Assembly: GCF_001971705.1 (NCBI RefSeq)
Contig: NZ_CP019327.1
Location: 1,550,001 to 1,614,000, forward strand
From: Natronorubrum daqingense
Lineage (GTDB): Archaea > Halobacteriota > Halobacteria > Halobacteriales > Natrialbaceae
DNA length: 64,000 nucleotides
Reading direction: 5' to 3'
Positions 18,393 to 27,298 of the stretch are shown here, piece by piece. Each line of letters opens with the position of its first letter. The stretch's first letter is position 1. Position numbers and translations under genes: made by a program. The notes under the pieces were generated by a model, which saw only the letters and a program-made list of their open reading frames with translations, made no database searches and was not told the origin of the DNA.

Positions 18393-20759
18393 TCACGGGT
18401 CACGGAATCGCTCTCGCACCTCACGAGCAACGTCGGTTCCGTAGTGGTCGACGAGTGGGCGAATTGCGTCACCGAGGGCTCGTTTGCACTGCCCCGTCGA
18501 GTGGTACTCGAGACGAGACGCAACGGTTTCCCAGTCTCGGGCCTGGAGCCCTTTCTCGACGAGCAGTCGCTCTTCGCGCTCCGTCAACTCGATGTTCGGC
18601 GGGTTTTCGACGAAATAGTGCACGATCAGGTCGCGAAACGGACCGGGATCGACGTCGAAGAGACCCGGTCCGTACGCAGCAGCGGCGAGGAGTCGCCACT
18701 CGTGGGCGGAGAGTCCGAGTGAGGTGAGCGCACAATTATCGACTGATCGTAACGCTTCTCGAACGGTATCGGGCTCGAGGGTTGCGAGCGAATCGGTACA
18801 CAACGCCTGCACCCGACTCGCGAACCACTCTGCGTGCCGATCGTGGAGGGTGCGCCCGCTGTCGCTCGTCGGTGCGAGCATGAGTGCGGAGTGCTCGCCG
18901 CTGGCCTCGTTGCGCGTCGTCGAGAGGTGTACCGTCCGATAGCCGTTTTCCCGCCAGAAGGAGAGCAAGTCGGGCGTCGCGCCGAAGCCGGTTCCGAGCC
19001 AATCGAGCGAGTCGGCGAATTCGTCGTGGATGCACTCGAGGACGTGCGAGCCGAGGCCGTTAGATCTGACCGCGTGGTGAGTCGCGATGCGAACGACGCG
19101 GAGCCCCGACGGCGACGCGGCGGCTTCGTCTCGCAATTGGCTCGTAAGCACGTCTGGAAGCATGTTCCCGCGAACGCGACCGCCCTCGTACATCGTCCTC
19201 CGCGTTTCTGCAGAGAGGTTCCCTTCGCGAGCGAGCAACGCGACACTGGCGACGTGTCTCGATCCGGCGGCGTCCGGCTCGGTAAGGAGGGCACGAGCCT
19301 CGAGGTTCGGTGCATCGAGCAGCCTCGCGAGGTCGTCGGGTGTGGTCCGGTAGTGTGCGAGGACGAGGAGTCCGAACGCCTCTCTGAGCAGTCGTTCGTT
19401 CCCGTCAGTGTCGTCTACGGTGTTCGAGACGAGTTCCGACGGTTCGATGCGACGATACTCGACGGTTTCCGGCCGGGCGTCGTCGACCAGTGACTCGACG
19501 GGTGGTCGAGCGTCGAGCAACAACGCGTTGAACGCCCAGACCTCGATCGGATCGCCCCCGGCGTAGCGAATCGGCTCGAGGAGCGTTCGTTCGACCACCT
19601 CGTGTTCGGCGTCCGCGAGGCGGTCTCGGAACCGAACCGAGAAACCACGTCCCGCGCCCTCGTAGCCGTGAATCGTCGTCGCGAACGCGACTCGGTCGGC
19701 TTCGAGAAACGACTCGAGCCTCGAGACGGGGAGCGCGGCCGCCTCGTCGACGATGACGGCGTCCCAGGGCTCGAGTCGAGCGGTAGCCTCGGTCGGTTCG
19801 AGGTACTGCACTCGCCCCCCGGTACTCGTCTCGAGGTGACGGGGCGTTTCGTCGGTAACCGTCACCTCCGGAAGCGCCTCGTACAGCGCGGTCGCACGCT
19901 CGAAGAGTTCGCTCACGTTTCGACTGCGCGGGGCCGTAACGAGGACTGAGTGTCCCGCGGCGGCCATCGCCCCCGCTGCAAGTCCCGCGGCGCTCGACTT
20001 GCCTCGTCCTCTGTCAGCCTCGAGAACGACGGCGCTCGGACGGTGTGACTCCGGCGTCGATTCGGGCGGCTGCATTTCCTCGACACTCGACGCTGATCGT
20101 GGGTCTATCGACTCGAGTGTGGCGACGGCGTCGGACTGATCTGCCGTGAGACACGCCTCGTAGACGGCAGTCGGAAATATTCCGTCAGGTGGCTGTGCTC
20201 GGTCCGGTCGTCTGCTATCGATCAACTTCGGCGAGGGCTCGGTCAATCCGCTGTCGACGATTCGCTCTGCCTCGAGGTCGACGATGCCGATTCCCCGATG
20301 CGCGCGGAGGGTGTCGATCAGCCGGCGTTTAAAGTTGCTCGTCACGTCCGACAGCGAGTACGGTGGAACGGCGAGGGACTGGGCGAACTCTCCCCGATGA
20401 GTGGGCCACTCATCGAGCGATGGTGTAAGGAAGATGAGTAACCCCCCGCCGTCGACCGCACCGACGAGCTTACCGAGTGCGTTCGGACGAAGTCCCGCGT
20501 GTGCGTCGAGAGCGATCGCGTCTCGAGTCGTTCCGAGGAGTTCGCTCGCGTTCGACTGCGGGAGCTGTTCACAGCGGAGTCGGTCGTCGGGACCGACGAG
20601 CGTCGTGGCCGTGATCGGAATCGGAAGGCTCTCGAGCACGGACGCGAGCGTCTCGTATCCGCGCTCACGCTCGCCTGCAAGTACCAGCAGCCGTCGCTCG
20701 TTCGTCTGCTGTGCTTCCTCGAACAGCGAGTTGGCGAGGTCGACGGCAACCGCGTCCAT
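18393..20759 (-). CDS. tmcA: tRNA(Met) cytidine acetyltransferase
   Basis: 788 residues. The order is: N-terminal DUF1726-like domain, an RNA-helicase-like ATPase module with P-loop ADRGRGKSS (residues 248-256) and VDEAAALPVS, a GNAT acetyltransferase domain with RIATHHAVRSNGLGSHVL, and a C-terminal tRNA-binding region. Archaeal TmcA/Nat10 homologues install N4-acetylcytidine in tRNA, and in some archaea in rRNA and mRNA, using acetyl-CoA and ATP. The ATG at 20759 gives the normal N-terminus; the longer frame to 20801 adds non-conserved residues. Divergent from the L7Ae operon. Confidence 0.93.
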   Translation of the reverse strand: MDAVAVDLANSLFEEAQQTNERRLLVLAGERERGYETLASVLESLPIPITATTLVGPDDRLRCEQLPQSNASELLGTTRDAIALDAHAGLRPNALGKLVGAVDGGGLLIFLTPSLDEWPTHRGEFAQSLAVPPYSLSDVTSNFKRRLIDTLRAHRGIGIVDLEAERIVDSGLTEPSPKLIDSRRPDRAQPPDGIFPTAVYEACLTADQSDAVATLESIDPRSASSVEEMQPPESTPESHRPSAVVLEADRGRGKSSAAGLAAGAMAAAGHSVLVTAPRSRNVSELFERATALYEALPEVTVTDETPRHLETSTGGRVQYLEPTEATARLEPWDAVIVDEAAALPVSRLESFLEADRVAFATTIHGYEGAGRGFSVRFRDRLADAEHEVVERTLLEPIRYAGGDPIEVWAFNALLLDARPPVESLVDDARPETVEYRRIEPSELVSNTVDDTDGNERLLREAFGLLVLAHYRTTPDDLARLLDAPNLEARALLTEPDAAGSRHVASVALLAREGNLSAETRRTMYEGGRVRGNMLPDVLTSQLRDEAAASPSGLRVVRIATHHAVRSNGLGSHVLECIHDEFADSLDWLGTGFGATPDLLSFWRENGYRTVHLSTTRNEASGEHSALMLAPTSDSGRTLHDRHAEWFASRVQALCTDSLATLEPDTVREALRSVDNCALTSLGLSAHEWRLLAAAAYGPGLFDVDPGPFRDLIVHYFVENPPNIELTEREERLLVEKGLQARDWETVASRLEYHSTGQCKRALGDAIRPLVDHYGTDVAREVRERFRDP

Positions 20760-20875
20760 GTAACCGACTGTGGCTCTCGAGAGTAATAGCCATCGGAGCA
20801 ACCTGACACGACCGGTGAGATCTCCTGACGAAATCCTGTGTGGAGTAATCGCACGGCCCTATTCGTTTGAACACG

Positions 20876-20884
20876 CTTTTAAGG
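20876..20884 (+). promoter_or_regulatory. TATA box of the L7Ae operon
   Basis: CTTTTAAGG fits the haloarchaeal TATA consensus. Start of transcription is expected near 20906, which leaves a leader of about 130 nt, far longer than for most genes in this window. Confidence 0.55.
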
Positions 20885-20900
20885 GGGGCAACGCTACAGA

Positions 20901-21037
20901 CGTAGTACACCCTACGCGGGGTTGATGATGCTCCTAGCCCCACAGGACTTTCGCCGGAAATCGGTTCCGGAACGGGGTGTCCAGCGCCCCGGACGGCAGG
21001 GGAGCGAGAGCCCACGTGTAGGAGAGGTGAACAACCA
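20901..21037 (+). ncRNA. Structured leader RNA of the L7Ae operon with K-turn-like loop
   Basis: The leader is closed by CCTACGCGGGG 20911-20921 pairing with CCCACGTGTAGG 21011-21022 (11 bp, one G-U, one bulged A), whose 3' strand runs into the ribosome-binding region GGAGAGGTGA 21021-21030. Inside, GCTCC 20930-20934 pairs with GGAGC 21001-21005. Between these two stems lies an internal loop UUGAUGAU (20922-20929) opposite GAGAG (21006-21010), which can form tandem sheared G-A pairs as in a K-turn. A further hairpin CCGGAA 20954-20959/TTCCGG 20965-20970 is perfect. An alternative 5' hairpin CGTAG 20901-20905/CTACG 20912-20916 competes with the closing stem, if transcribed. L7Ae is a K-turn-binding protein, so feedback control is a reasonable inference. 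Confidence 0.6.
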
Positions 21038-21400
21038 ATGTCAGTTTACGTAACAACCGATATCCCAGCCGACCTCGCCGAGGACTCTCTCGAGGCCCTC
21101 GAGGTCGCACGAGACACCGGACGAGTAAAGAAAGGAACGAACGAAACCACGAAAGCGATCGAGCGCGGCAACGCCGACCTCGTCTACGTCGCAGAAGACG
21201 TCTCCCCCGAAGAGATCGTCATGCACCTGCCAGAACTCGCAGACGAGAAGGGCATTCCTGTCGTCTTCATCGAGACCCAAGACGACGTCGGTCACGCCGC
21301 CGGCCTCGAGGTTGGCTCGGCTGCAGCCGCCATCGTCGACTCCGGAGAGGCTTCGGACGACGTCGAAGACATCGCTGACAAGGTCGAGGACCTCGACTGA
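21038..21400 (+). CDS. rpl7ae: Ribosomal protein L7Ae
   Basis: 120 residues. The core [27 protein letters not shown] is the K-turn RNA-binding region of the L7Ae family, including the G-x-N-E-T-T-K segment. L7Ae is part of the 50S subunit and also of box C/D, box H/ACA and, in archaea, RNase P particles. It heads an operon with S28e, L24e and NDK. A strong Shine-Dalgarno-like GGAGAGGTGA lies 7 nt before the ATG, which is unusual in a genome rich in leaderless mRNAs and fits the structured leader. Confidence 0.96.
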   Translation: MSVYVTTDIPADLAEDSLEALEVARDTGRVKKGTNETTKAIERGNADLVYVAEDVSPEEIVMHLPELADEKGIPVVFIETQDDVGHAAGLEVGSAAAAIVDSGEASDDVEDIADKVEDLD

Positions 21401-21411
21401 GGTGATCAGAG

Positions 21412-21636
21412 ATGAGTGCTGAAGAGGAAGAAAGCGGCTCTACGCCCGCCGAGGTCATCGAGATCGTCGGCAAGACCGGCATGCACGGCGAAGCCATGCA
21501 GGTCAAATGCCGAATCAAGGAGGGCGAGAATCAGGGACGAATCATTACCCGAAACTGCCTCGGGCCGGTCCGCGAAGGGGACGTACTCCAGCTTCGCGAG
21601 ACCGCTCGAGAGGCCGACTCCATCGGAGGACAATAA
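21412..21636 (+). CDS. rps28e: Ribosomal protein S28e
   Basis: 74 residues with the OB-fold S28e signature: VIGKTG-type [19 protein letters not shown] and [15 protein letters not shown]. It has a short acidic N-terminal extension typical of halophiles. It begins 11 nt after the L7Ae stop; GAGGTGAT overlapping the L7Ae stop codon can serve as ribosome-binding site. 30S subunit protein near the mRNA exit channel. Confidence 0.96.
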   Translation: MSAEEEESGSTPAEVIEIVGKTGMHGEAMQVKCRIKEGENQGRIITRNCLGPVREGDVLQLRETAREADSIGGQ

Positions 21637-21639
21637 CCA

Positions 21640-22077
21640 ATGGTCGAGAAACGAACGTGTGATTACACGGGCGAAGACATCGAGCCCGGCACGGGCATCA
21701 TGTACGTCCGCAACGACGGCACCGTGCTCCACTTCGTCGACTCGAAGGCAGAGAAAAACTACAAGCTCGGACGCGAACCGCGCGACCTCGAGTGGACCGA
21801 AGAAGGTCGTGCCGGCAAGGGCCCAGCCCAGGCCGACACGCCAGCCGACGAGGACGAATCACAGGACGACGTCGTCGAGGCGAGCGAAGACGAGGACCTC
21901 GAGACCGAATCCGATCTCGAAGACGAAAATGAAGACGTCCCCGCCGGTGACGAATCGGTCGACGAGACCGAAGCCGACGGTGACGCTGACGTCGAAACTG
22001 ACGCCGACGAATCCGACGAAGCGGAAGAAGCGGCGGACGCAGACGACGCTAGCGACGAGGACGAGGACGACCAATGA
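21640..22077 (+). CDS. rpl24e: Ribosomal protein L24e, zinc-less variant with long acidic tail
   Basis: 145 residues; typical archaeal L24e is about 60-70. The first 61 residues are an L24e domain ([27 protein letters not shown]), but of the four zinc cysteines of the family (C-x2-C and C-x3-C) only C7 remains: the others are T10, V33 and A37. Residues 62-145 are an added tail almost wholly Asp/Glu with Ala, Ser, Thr and Val. It starts 3 nt after S28e and overlaps ndk by 4 nt. The ribosomal fold is probably kept without zinc; the role of the tail is unknown. Confidence 0.92.
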   Translation: MVEKRTCDYTGEDIEPGTGIMYVRNDGTVLHFVDSKAEKNYKLGREPRDLEWTEEGRAGKGPAQADTPADEDESQDDVVEASEDEDLETESDLEDENEDVPAGDESVDETEADGDADVETDADESDEAEEAADADDASDEDEDDQ

Positions 22078-22538
22078 GCGACCACGAACGCACCTTCGTG
22101 ATGATCAAGCCCGACGCGTTCGCACGCGGGCTCGTTGGCGACGTCGTCTCGCGACTCGAGGACCGTGGTCTCAAACTCGCCGGCATCAAGGTTATCAACA
22201 TGCCCGAAGAGCGAGCGAAAGAACACTACAGCGAACACGAGGACAAGCCGTTCTTCGACGACCTGATCGAGTTCATTACGGCCGGTCCCGTCGTCCCGAT
22301 GGTCTGGGAAGGTCAGGACGCGACCCGCCAGGTTCGCCAGATGATCGGTGCGACCGATCCGCTCGAGGCACAACCGGGAACCATCCGCGGTGATTACGCA
22401 CTCGACCTCGGTCGAAACGTCGTTCACGCCGCCGACCACGAAGACGAGGGCGCGAACGAACGCGAGATCGCGATTCACTTCGACGACAACGAACTGATCG
22501 ACTACGAGCAACACGACGCCGAGTGGCTCTACGAGTAA
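22074..22538 (+). CDS. ndk: Nucleoside diphosphate kinase
   Basis: 154 residues. The N-terminal [15 protein letters not shown] and the active-site histidine in [10 protein letters not shown] (phospho-His of the NDK family) are intact. It equilibrates nucleoside di- and triphosphates. The ATG overlaps the L24e stop (ATGA), placing it as the last gene of the L7Ae-S28e-L24e-NDK operon that is usual in haloarchaea. Confidence 0.96.
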   Translation: MSDHERTFVMIKPDAFARGLVGDVVSRLEDRGLKLAGIKVINMPEERAKEHYSEHEDKPFFDDLIEFITAGPVVPMVWEGQDATRQVRQMIGATDPLEAQPGTIRGDYALDLGRNVVHAADHEDEGANEREIAIHFDDNELIDYEQHDAEWLYE

Positions 22539-22571
22539 CGACGCCCTCACGATCCAACCGTTCTCTTCGAA

Positions 22572-22584
22572 CTGTTATTTTTAC
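22572..22584 (+). terminator. T-tract after ndk
   Basis: The run TATTTTTAC about 40 nt after the ndk stop codon fits an archaeal oligo-T terminator. The remaining intergenic DNA to 22835 contains two copies of a GG(A/G)TTTTCCTC motif (near 22600 and 22626) but no ORF that I would support. Confidence 0.35.
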
Positions 22585-22835
22585 GAACAGGTTACGCGGA
22601 TTTTCCTCAGTACTACCACCGACGGGTTTTCCTCGAGTGGCAAAACGTGATATACAGTCGACTGGTCGAACGCTGACCGGTGACACACGAACGACGGTAA
22701 AACGCACCAGCGTCGGACCTCCGTATTACATATTTCGCACATGTGTTTTTCTAGATAAACGCAACATCTAATGTGGCGGCAGTGGTAGCAGTTGGTGGTG
22801 GTTTCGAATGGTAACACAGGGTAGGTGGTTCGTGA

Positions 22836-23255
22836 ATGCGTGAAACCGAACAAGGCCCAGCCGAACTCACAGCCGAAGTGACGCCGTCACTGAGTGTCCT
22901 CTTCGACATCCTTTCGAGCAGTTGTCGCCGGTACGCCCTCTATTACCTGTACGATCAGGCTGATGGCGTTGCAACTGTCGACGAACTGACCGACGCAATC
23001 GCCACGTTTCAAAACACGGTTACAGCCCAGTCTTCGGGGGAAAATACGGTCGAATCGGCCAACTCGAGTGATTTTGAGTCCGAACGAGAGGAACAACGCC
23101 AGCGAATCCGGATGGAACTTCAACACACGCATCTACCGAAACTCGCCGATATCGGTGTCCTCGAGTACGATCAGCGAAGCGACACCGTTCGCTATTGGAC
23201 GCAACCGTCACTCGAAGAGTGGCTCGAACACGCCAAACACAAAGAACAGCTCTGA
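22836..23255 (+). CDS. Winged-helix DNA-binding protein (DUF7344-type)
   Basis: 139 residues. SVLFDILSSSCRRYALYYLYDQADGVATVDELTDAIA is split as helix 1-2 of a winged helix, with LPKLADIGVLEYDQRSDTV as the recognition helix and wing; a charged, low-complexity insertion (about residues 60-90) sits between. This matches small haloarchaeal regulators of the DUF7344 type. Target genes are unknown; no operon partner. It is preceded by a gene-free stretch of nearly 300 nt. Confidence 0.78.
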   Translation: MRETEQGPAELTAEVTPSLSVLFDILSSSCRRYALYYLYDQADGVATVDELTDAIATFQNTVTAQSSGENTVESANSSDFESEREEQRQRIRMELQHTHLPKLADIGVLEYDQRSDTVRYWTQPSLEEWLEHAKHKEQL

Positions 23256-23430
23256 GAGAGACTCTCATCAGCACTGGTGGGTGTTGTAAGTTTTAACCCG
23301 AACCCCGTGGTGTGAGTACCGTCGGTAGCGAATCGCACAACGAAATCGGGGCGAAACATGAGACATGATACCGTCCCTCTCCTCAAAACTTAACAAGCGA
23401 GATGTTGATACAATACACAGGTGAATTCCA

Positions 23431-24033
23431 ATGACTGACCACGAACTTCCACCACTCCCATACGATTACGACGCGCTCGAGCCATCGATTTCCGAACAGG
23501 TCGTGACCTGGCATCACGACACCCACCACCAGGGCTACGTCAACGGTCTCAACTCCGCCGAGGAGACGCTCGCGGACAACCGCGAATCGGGAGACTTCGA
23601 CTCGACGCCCGGTGCACTGGGCAACGTCACCCACAACGGCTGTGGACACTACCTCCACACCCTGTTCTGGGAGAACATGTCGCCAAACGGTGGCGGCGAA
23701 CCCGAGGGTGACCTCGCCGACCGAATCGAAGAAGACTTTGGCTCCTACGAAGGCTGGAAAGGTGAGTTCGAGGCCGCTGCCGGCGCTGCCGGTGGCTGGG
23801 CACTGCTCGTTTACGACCCGGTTGCCAAACAACTTCGTAACGTCGCGGTCGACAAACACGACCAGGGCGCACTGTGGGGCTCCCACCCAATCCTCGCACT
23901 GGACGTCTGGGAACACTCCTACTACTACGACTACGGTCCAGACCGCGGCGAGTTCATCGACGGCTTCTTCGAGGTCGTCAACTGGGACTCGGCCGCAGAC
24001 GAGTATCAGAAGTGCCTCGACCACTTCGAGTAA
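23431..24033 (+). CDS. sod: Superoxide dismutase (Fe/Mn family)
   Basis: 200 residues. Metal ligands are visible: His in WHHDTHHQGYV, His in NGCGHYLHTLFW, Asp in LALDVWEHSYYYDYG and the following His. It converts superoxide to oxygen and hydrogen peroxide. Haloarchaeal family members are usually Mn enzymes. A T-rich stretch follows 22 nt after the stop. The gene is monocistronic, with AACTTAACA about 40 nt upstream as a possible TATA element. Confidence 0.95.
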   Translation: MTDHELPPLPYDYDALEPSISEQVVTWHHDTHHQGYVNGLNSAEETLADNRESGDFDSTPGALGNVTHNGCGHYLHTLFWENMSPNGGGEPEGDLADRIEEDFGSYEGWKGEFEAAAGAAGGWALLVYDPVAKQLRNVAVDKHDQGALWGSHPILALDVWEHSYYYDYGPDRGEFIDGFFEVVNWDSAADEYQKCLDHFE

Positions 24034-24055
24034 GCGACGAGTACGTCAATCCTGA

Positions 24056-24064
24056 TTCTTTTTT
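24056..24064 (+). terminator. T-tract after sod
   Basis: TTCTTTTTT located 23-31 nt downstream of the sod stop codon is a typical archaeal oligo-T terminator. It also lies just beyond the 3' end of the convergent histidine kinase gene. Confidence 0.5.
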
Positions 24065-24107
24065 GCGCCGTGATTGGATAGCCAATAGCGACTGGCAACG
24101 AACGTGG

Positions 24108-25934
24108 TTACTTGCGCGACTCGCCACTCGAGGTGAATTCAGATGGCGACTCTCGACTCCCGCTCACATCACGGTCGATCCCTCGGAGTTCGAATCTCGC
24201 CCCACCCGTCGAACTCGTCGCTACCGTGATCGACCACCCGTGGGCCTGTGCGAGCTGCTCGACGATGCGCAAGCCGAGTCCAGTGTTCGTCTCCGCCGTG
24301 GTGACTCCCTCCTCGAAGATCCGTTCGCGAATACTCGAGGGGATACCTCGACCGTCGTCTTCGACCGTAAGGACGGGTTCCCCAGTGCCCGCATCCTCGA
24401 GAGCGACGGTAACCGTAAGTTCGGTCGACGTATCCGGTGATTCACTGGACGGCTCATCCGCGTAGTGGTGAGTAACACCGTTTTCCGGCGTGTGTGAGTC
24501 TCCGTCCTCGATCCCGTGTTCGACTGCGTTGCGAAACAGATTCTCGAACAACCGCTGGAACCGTGTCGGATCGGCAACGATCTTCTCACGCGAGTGGACC
24601 TCGAGTGTCGCGTTGTCGGTTTCGACGCTGTTCCACGCACGTCTCGCGAGAGCAGCGACGTCGACGGGTTGTGGTTCAGTTACGGTTGCCCCGCCTCGAG
24701 CGAGCGTCAACACGTCGTCGACGATCGCTTCCATTCGCTCGTGCGATCGTTCGACTCGGTCGAGATACTCCGCAGTATCCGCTTCGTCTTCGGTATCTCG
24801 TGCGATATCGAGGTACCCCGAGGCAACAGAAAGGGGGTTTCGAAGGTCGTGAGAGACGAGGTCGGCAAATCGGTCGAGCCGTTCGTTTTGTCGCTCGAGT
24901 TCGGATTCACGGCGTTTTCGTGTCGTAATATCGTATACGAGAATCAACCAGCCGACGTGGCGGTCGCGTCCGTCCGTAATGGGTGTTGCTTGAATTTCGA
25001 AGTGACGATCCTCGAGGGAGAACTCCGTCGTCGACTCGACGGGCGTCTCCGTCAGCTCCTCGAGCATGTCGACGATTGCAGGATTAGTTTTGAAGAGCGT
25101 GTGTACGTTGTGGCCGATAGCCGAGGAGGCGGAATCGACGGCGAGCATCTCACAGCCTGCGGGATTGACGTCGATGAGGTGATTATCGTGGTCGATCACG
25201 AAGACGCCTTCTGAAACCGTATCCACGACCCGATTTCGGGCGATCGGTGCGACGTCGATGAACTGGTATCGGACGATTGCAACCGTGTATAACACCCCCG
25301 TGAGAATGTACCCGATCGGCGTCGTATCGTAGGAGACCAGACCGAATATGTACACCATGTTTGCGAGCCACGGAATCGTCGTCGCGCCGAACAGTGCGAG
25401 TGCTTGCCCACGATACAAGCCTCGTGTCGAATAGAGGAATTCGAGAATCAACACGGTGACGCAGGCCAACAGCAGATACGAGTAGAGCGTGTGAAGAACG
25501 AATGCAACGCCGGGTTCGAAGTAGATGTCGGTAGGCGCGGCCGGATTGTACTCGAAAGTTGCAAAAAAGACGTTTCCGGGGTTCGTAACTGCGAGCGCGA
25601 CGACCACGACCGGATGAATCGACAGGAGGCCGACCGTTTTGGGCGTCACGAGGTGCTCTCGACCGGTGTACTCGAGACTGAAGAGGAAGATGAATAGCAC
25701 ACTGGTACAGACACCGACGAACAGCAACCGAATCATGAGCGACGAGAGCAGATGCGAATCGGAAGCGGTTGCGACGAACACCGGACCCGACAAAAACGCG
25801 GTGGCGAACAGACTGCCAGCCAGCGGGACGACGCCTGGCTTGTCTCGATACTGGAGGAGATAGACCCCGAGTACAAGACCAACGAGTGTCGCAGCGGCGT
25901 AAATCACCAGCATCGCGTTATGGCCGAAAACCAT
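24108..25934 (-). CDS. Sensor histidine kinase with 7TM N-terminus and PAS domain
   Basis: 608 residues. Seven hydrophobic helices fill about residues 5-225 (7TM histidine-kinase N-terminal type). A PAS domain covers about 233-340, the HisKA helix carries phospho-acceptor His362 in LVSHDLRNPLSV, and a HATPase domain follows with NLFRNAVEH (N box), VEDDGRGIP (G1) and TGLGLRIVEQ (G2). No response regulator lies beside it. The ATG at 25934 is chosen because ATTTTATAC lies about 30 nt upstream; the longer frame to 25982 would start before that promoter. Signal unknown. Confidence 0.9.
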   Translation of the reverse strand: MVFGHNAMLVIYAAATLVGLVLGVYLLQYRDKPGVVPLAGSLFATAFLSGPVFVATASDSHLLSSLMIRLLFVGVCTSVLFIFLFSLEYTGREHLVTPKTVGLLSIHPVVVVALAVTNPGNVFFATFEYNPAAPTDIYFEPGVAFVLHTLYSYLLLACVTVLILEFLYSTRGLYRGQALALFGATTIPWLANMVYIFGLVSYDTTPIGYILTGVLYTVAIVRYQFIDVAPIARNRVVDTVSEGVFVIDHDNHLIDVNPAGCEMLAVDSASSAIGHNVHTLFKTNPAIVDMLEELTETPVESTTEFSLEDRHFEIQATPITDGRDRHVGWLILVYDITTRKRRESELERQNERLDRFADLVSHDLRNPLSVASGYLDIARDTEDEADTAEYLDRVERSHERMEAIVDDVLTLARGGATVTEPQPVDVAALARRAWNSVETDNATLEVHSREKIVADPTRFQRLFENLFRNAVEHGIEDGDSHTPENGVTHHYADEPSSESPDTSTELTVTVALEDAGTGEPVLTVEDDGRGIPSSIRERIFEEGVTTAETNTGLGLRIVEQLAQAHGWSITVATSSTGGARFELRGIDRDVSGSRESPSEFTSSGESRK

Positions 25935-26130
25935 CACGTTACGTGAATAGCGAACCGTATAAAATCTTGTGGCAGTTTTCACGACCCCTGAAATACGTCT
26001 CTTCGACCAATACCCGGACGAGACAGTTCGTTGGGTACGAAAGAGAACTCCGGGTCTGTTTACTGCTGGTGTTGTAGTATGACGAGAGACGAACGAACGA
26101 TTTAGGCGTTGGCCGACAGTATGTCCTTCT

Positions 26131-26433
26131 ATGCCGGTCTCAAAATCGGAATTCGATCAGCTTCCGCCGTGTGACTTCTACACTCCAGCGGAACTGCTCG
26201 AGGACGATCAGATGTACACCGTCTACGAGATTGCCCGACTCCTTCAAGGAGTCGACGTCGATGCCGACCTCGATCGAAATACCGAGGACATTCTCCTCGA
26301 TTGGGCCATCCCATGGGTTATGACGAACGCCGACGAACTCGTCGTCGCCGAACCGCGAAACGACGACGAACCGGGCTACTACGGCCTCAAAGGGACCGAC
26401 ACCGACGACGGGGCCACAGACGAATCCGAATGA
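26131..26433 (+). CDS. DUF5827-type small protein
   Basis: 100 residues. The sequence FYTPAELLEDDQMYTVYEIARLLQG and WAIPWVMTNADELVVAEP is typical of a conserved haloarchaeal protein (DUF5827 from memory). No catalytic motif or membrane segment is evident. TTTAGG about 27 nt upstream suggests a leaderless mRNA. It is coupled by ATGA overlap to the P-loop protein, so the two probably act together. Confidence 0.72.
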   Translation: MPVSKSEFDQLPPCDFYTPAELLEDDQMYTVYEIARLLQGVDVDADLDRNTEDILLDWAIPWVMTNADELVVAEPRNDDEPGYYGLKGTDTDDGATDESE

Positions 26434-27275
26434 TCCTCCTCGTCGTCGGATCGGATCGAGTCGATGCCGGCAAGACGACGTTCTCCGTCGGTCTCCTCGA
26501 GCGAACCGGCGCGGTGGGGTACAAGCCACGCGCGGGTAACGATTACTGGTTCGATCACGACGACTGTCAGCGTGCCCTCACCGAGGGGCGTCTCTACGGA
26601 AAAGACGCACGAAAACTGGCTCGAGCAGAATCTCGAGGTCGGGAACCGGAATCGCTCAATCCCGTCCATCGACTGTGGCGACCCACTCCCGACGATGGGA
26701 CCGGATTGCTCGGAAAGACAGACCGTGAGTTCCTCGTCGATCGAATCGGACGACCTGGGGTCGAGGACGAACCGGCGTTCGTCTACAATGACACGGCGAC
26801 GATTCCCGAGCACGTTGTCGAGTCCCTGCCACTCGAGGACGCCGTTCCGGTCGAGACTGTCGAGGAATTCAACGAAATCGCCGATCAACGGTACGTCCCC
26901 GCGTTTGAGGACCTCGCACGCGAGATCGAATCGACTAGCGTCGCCGTCGTCGAGTCCTACAGCGATATCGCACAACCACTCCAGTCACTCGACCACGCAG
27001 CAATCAGTGCCGTTGCAGCCGTCGAACCCGGCCGCGTGCGAATCTACCCGGGTGATCGGTACTGTCGCGCCTGTGAAGTCGCCAGTTCGAGCCCGAAAGA
27101 CGGCACACTCGAGAAACGTGTTCCCGACGTGCTCGAGTTGCTCGATCCCCTCGAGCGGATCCGATTACCGCCGCTTGGAAGTGCGACTCGAAGCGCTCCA
27201 GATAGGGTTGCACGAGCGTACGAGACGGCCTACGACGAACTTCTCGCCGCCGCCAATCGCGTCTCGAGTCACTGA
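26430..27275 (+). CDS. P-loop ATPase/kinase-like protein
   Basis: 281 residues. The N-terminus MILLVVGSDRVDAGKTTFSVGLL is split by a Walker A motif G-x4-G-K-T-T, like dethiobiotin synthetase or SIMIBI-class NTPases. Two cysteines (CRAC) sit near residue 213. Nothing else identifies a substrate; a haloarchaea-specific NTPase is the safest call. It overlaps the upstream DUF5827 gene by 4 nt. The longer frame from 26301 is an arginine-rich artefact. Confidence 0.75.
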   Translation: MILLVVGSDRVDAGKTTFSVGLLERTGAVGYKPRAGNDYWFDHDDCQRALTEGRLYGKDARKLARAESRGREPESLNPVHRLWRPTPDDGTGLLGKTDREFLVDRIGRPGVEDEPAFVYNDTATIPEHVVESLPLEDAVPVETVEEFNEIADQRYVPAFEDLAREIESTSVAVVESYSDIAQPLQSLDHAAISAVAAVEPGRVRIYPGDRYCRACEVASSSPKDGTLEKRVPDVLELLDPLERIRLPPLGSATRSAPDRVARAYETAYDELLAAANRVSSH

Positions 27276-27298
27276 CCAACCCGACGATTGATTCCGTT

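Noticed and set aside
20921-20941. Simple GGGG/CCCC hairpin around TTGATGATG in the L7Ae leader
   Set aside because: The GGGG pairs better in the longer 11-bp closing stem, which also explains the internal loop.
21759-22550. Long reverse-strand ORF over L24e/ndk
   Set aside because: A shadow of the acidic L24e tail and ndk; Ser/Val-rich low-complexity antisense translation.
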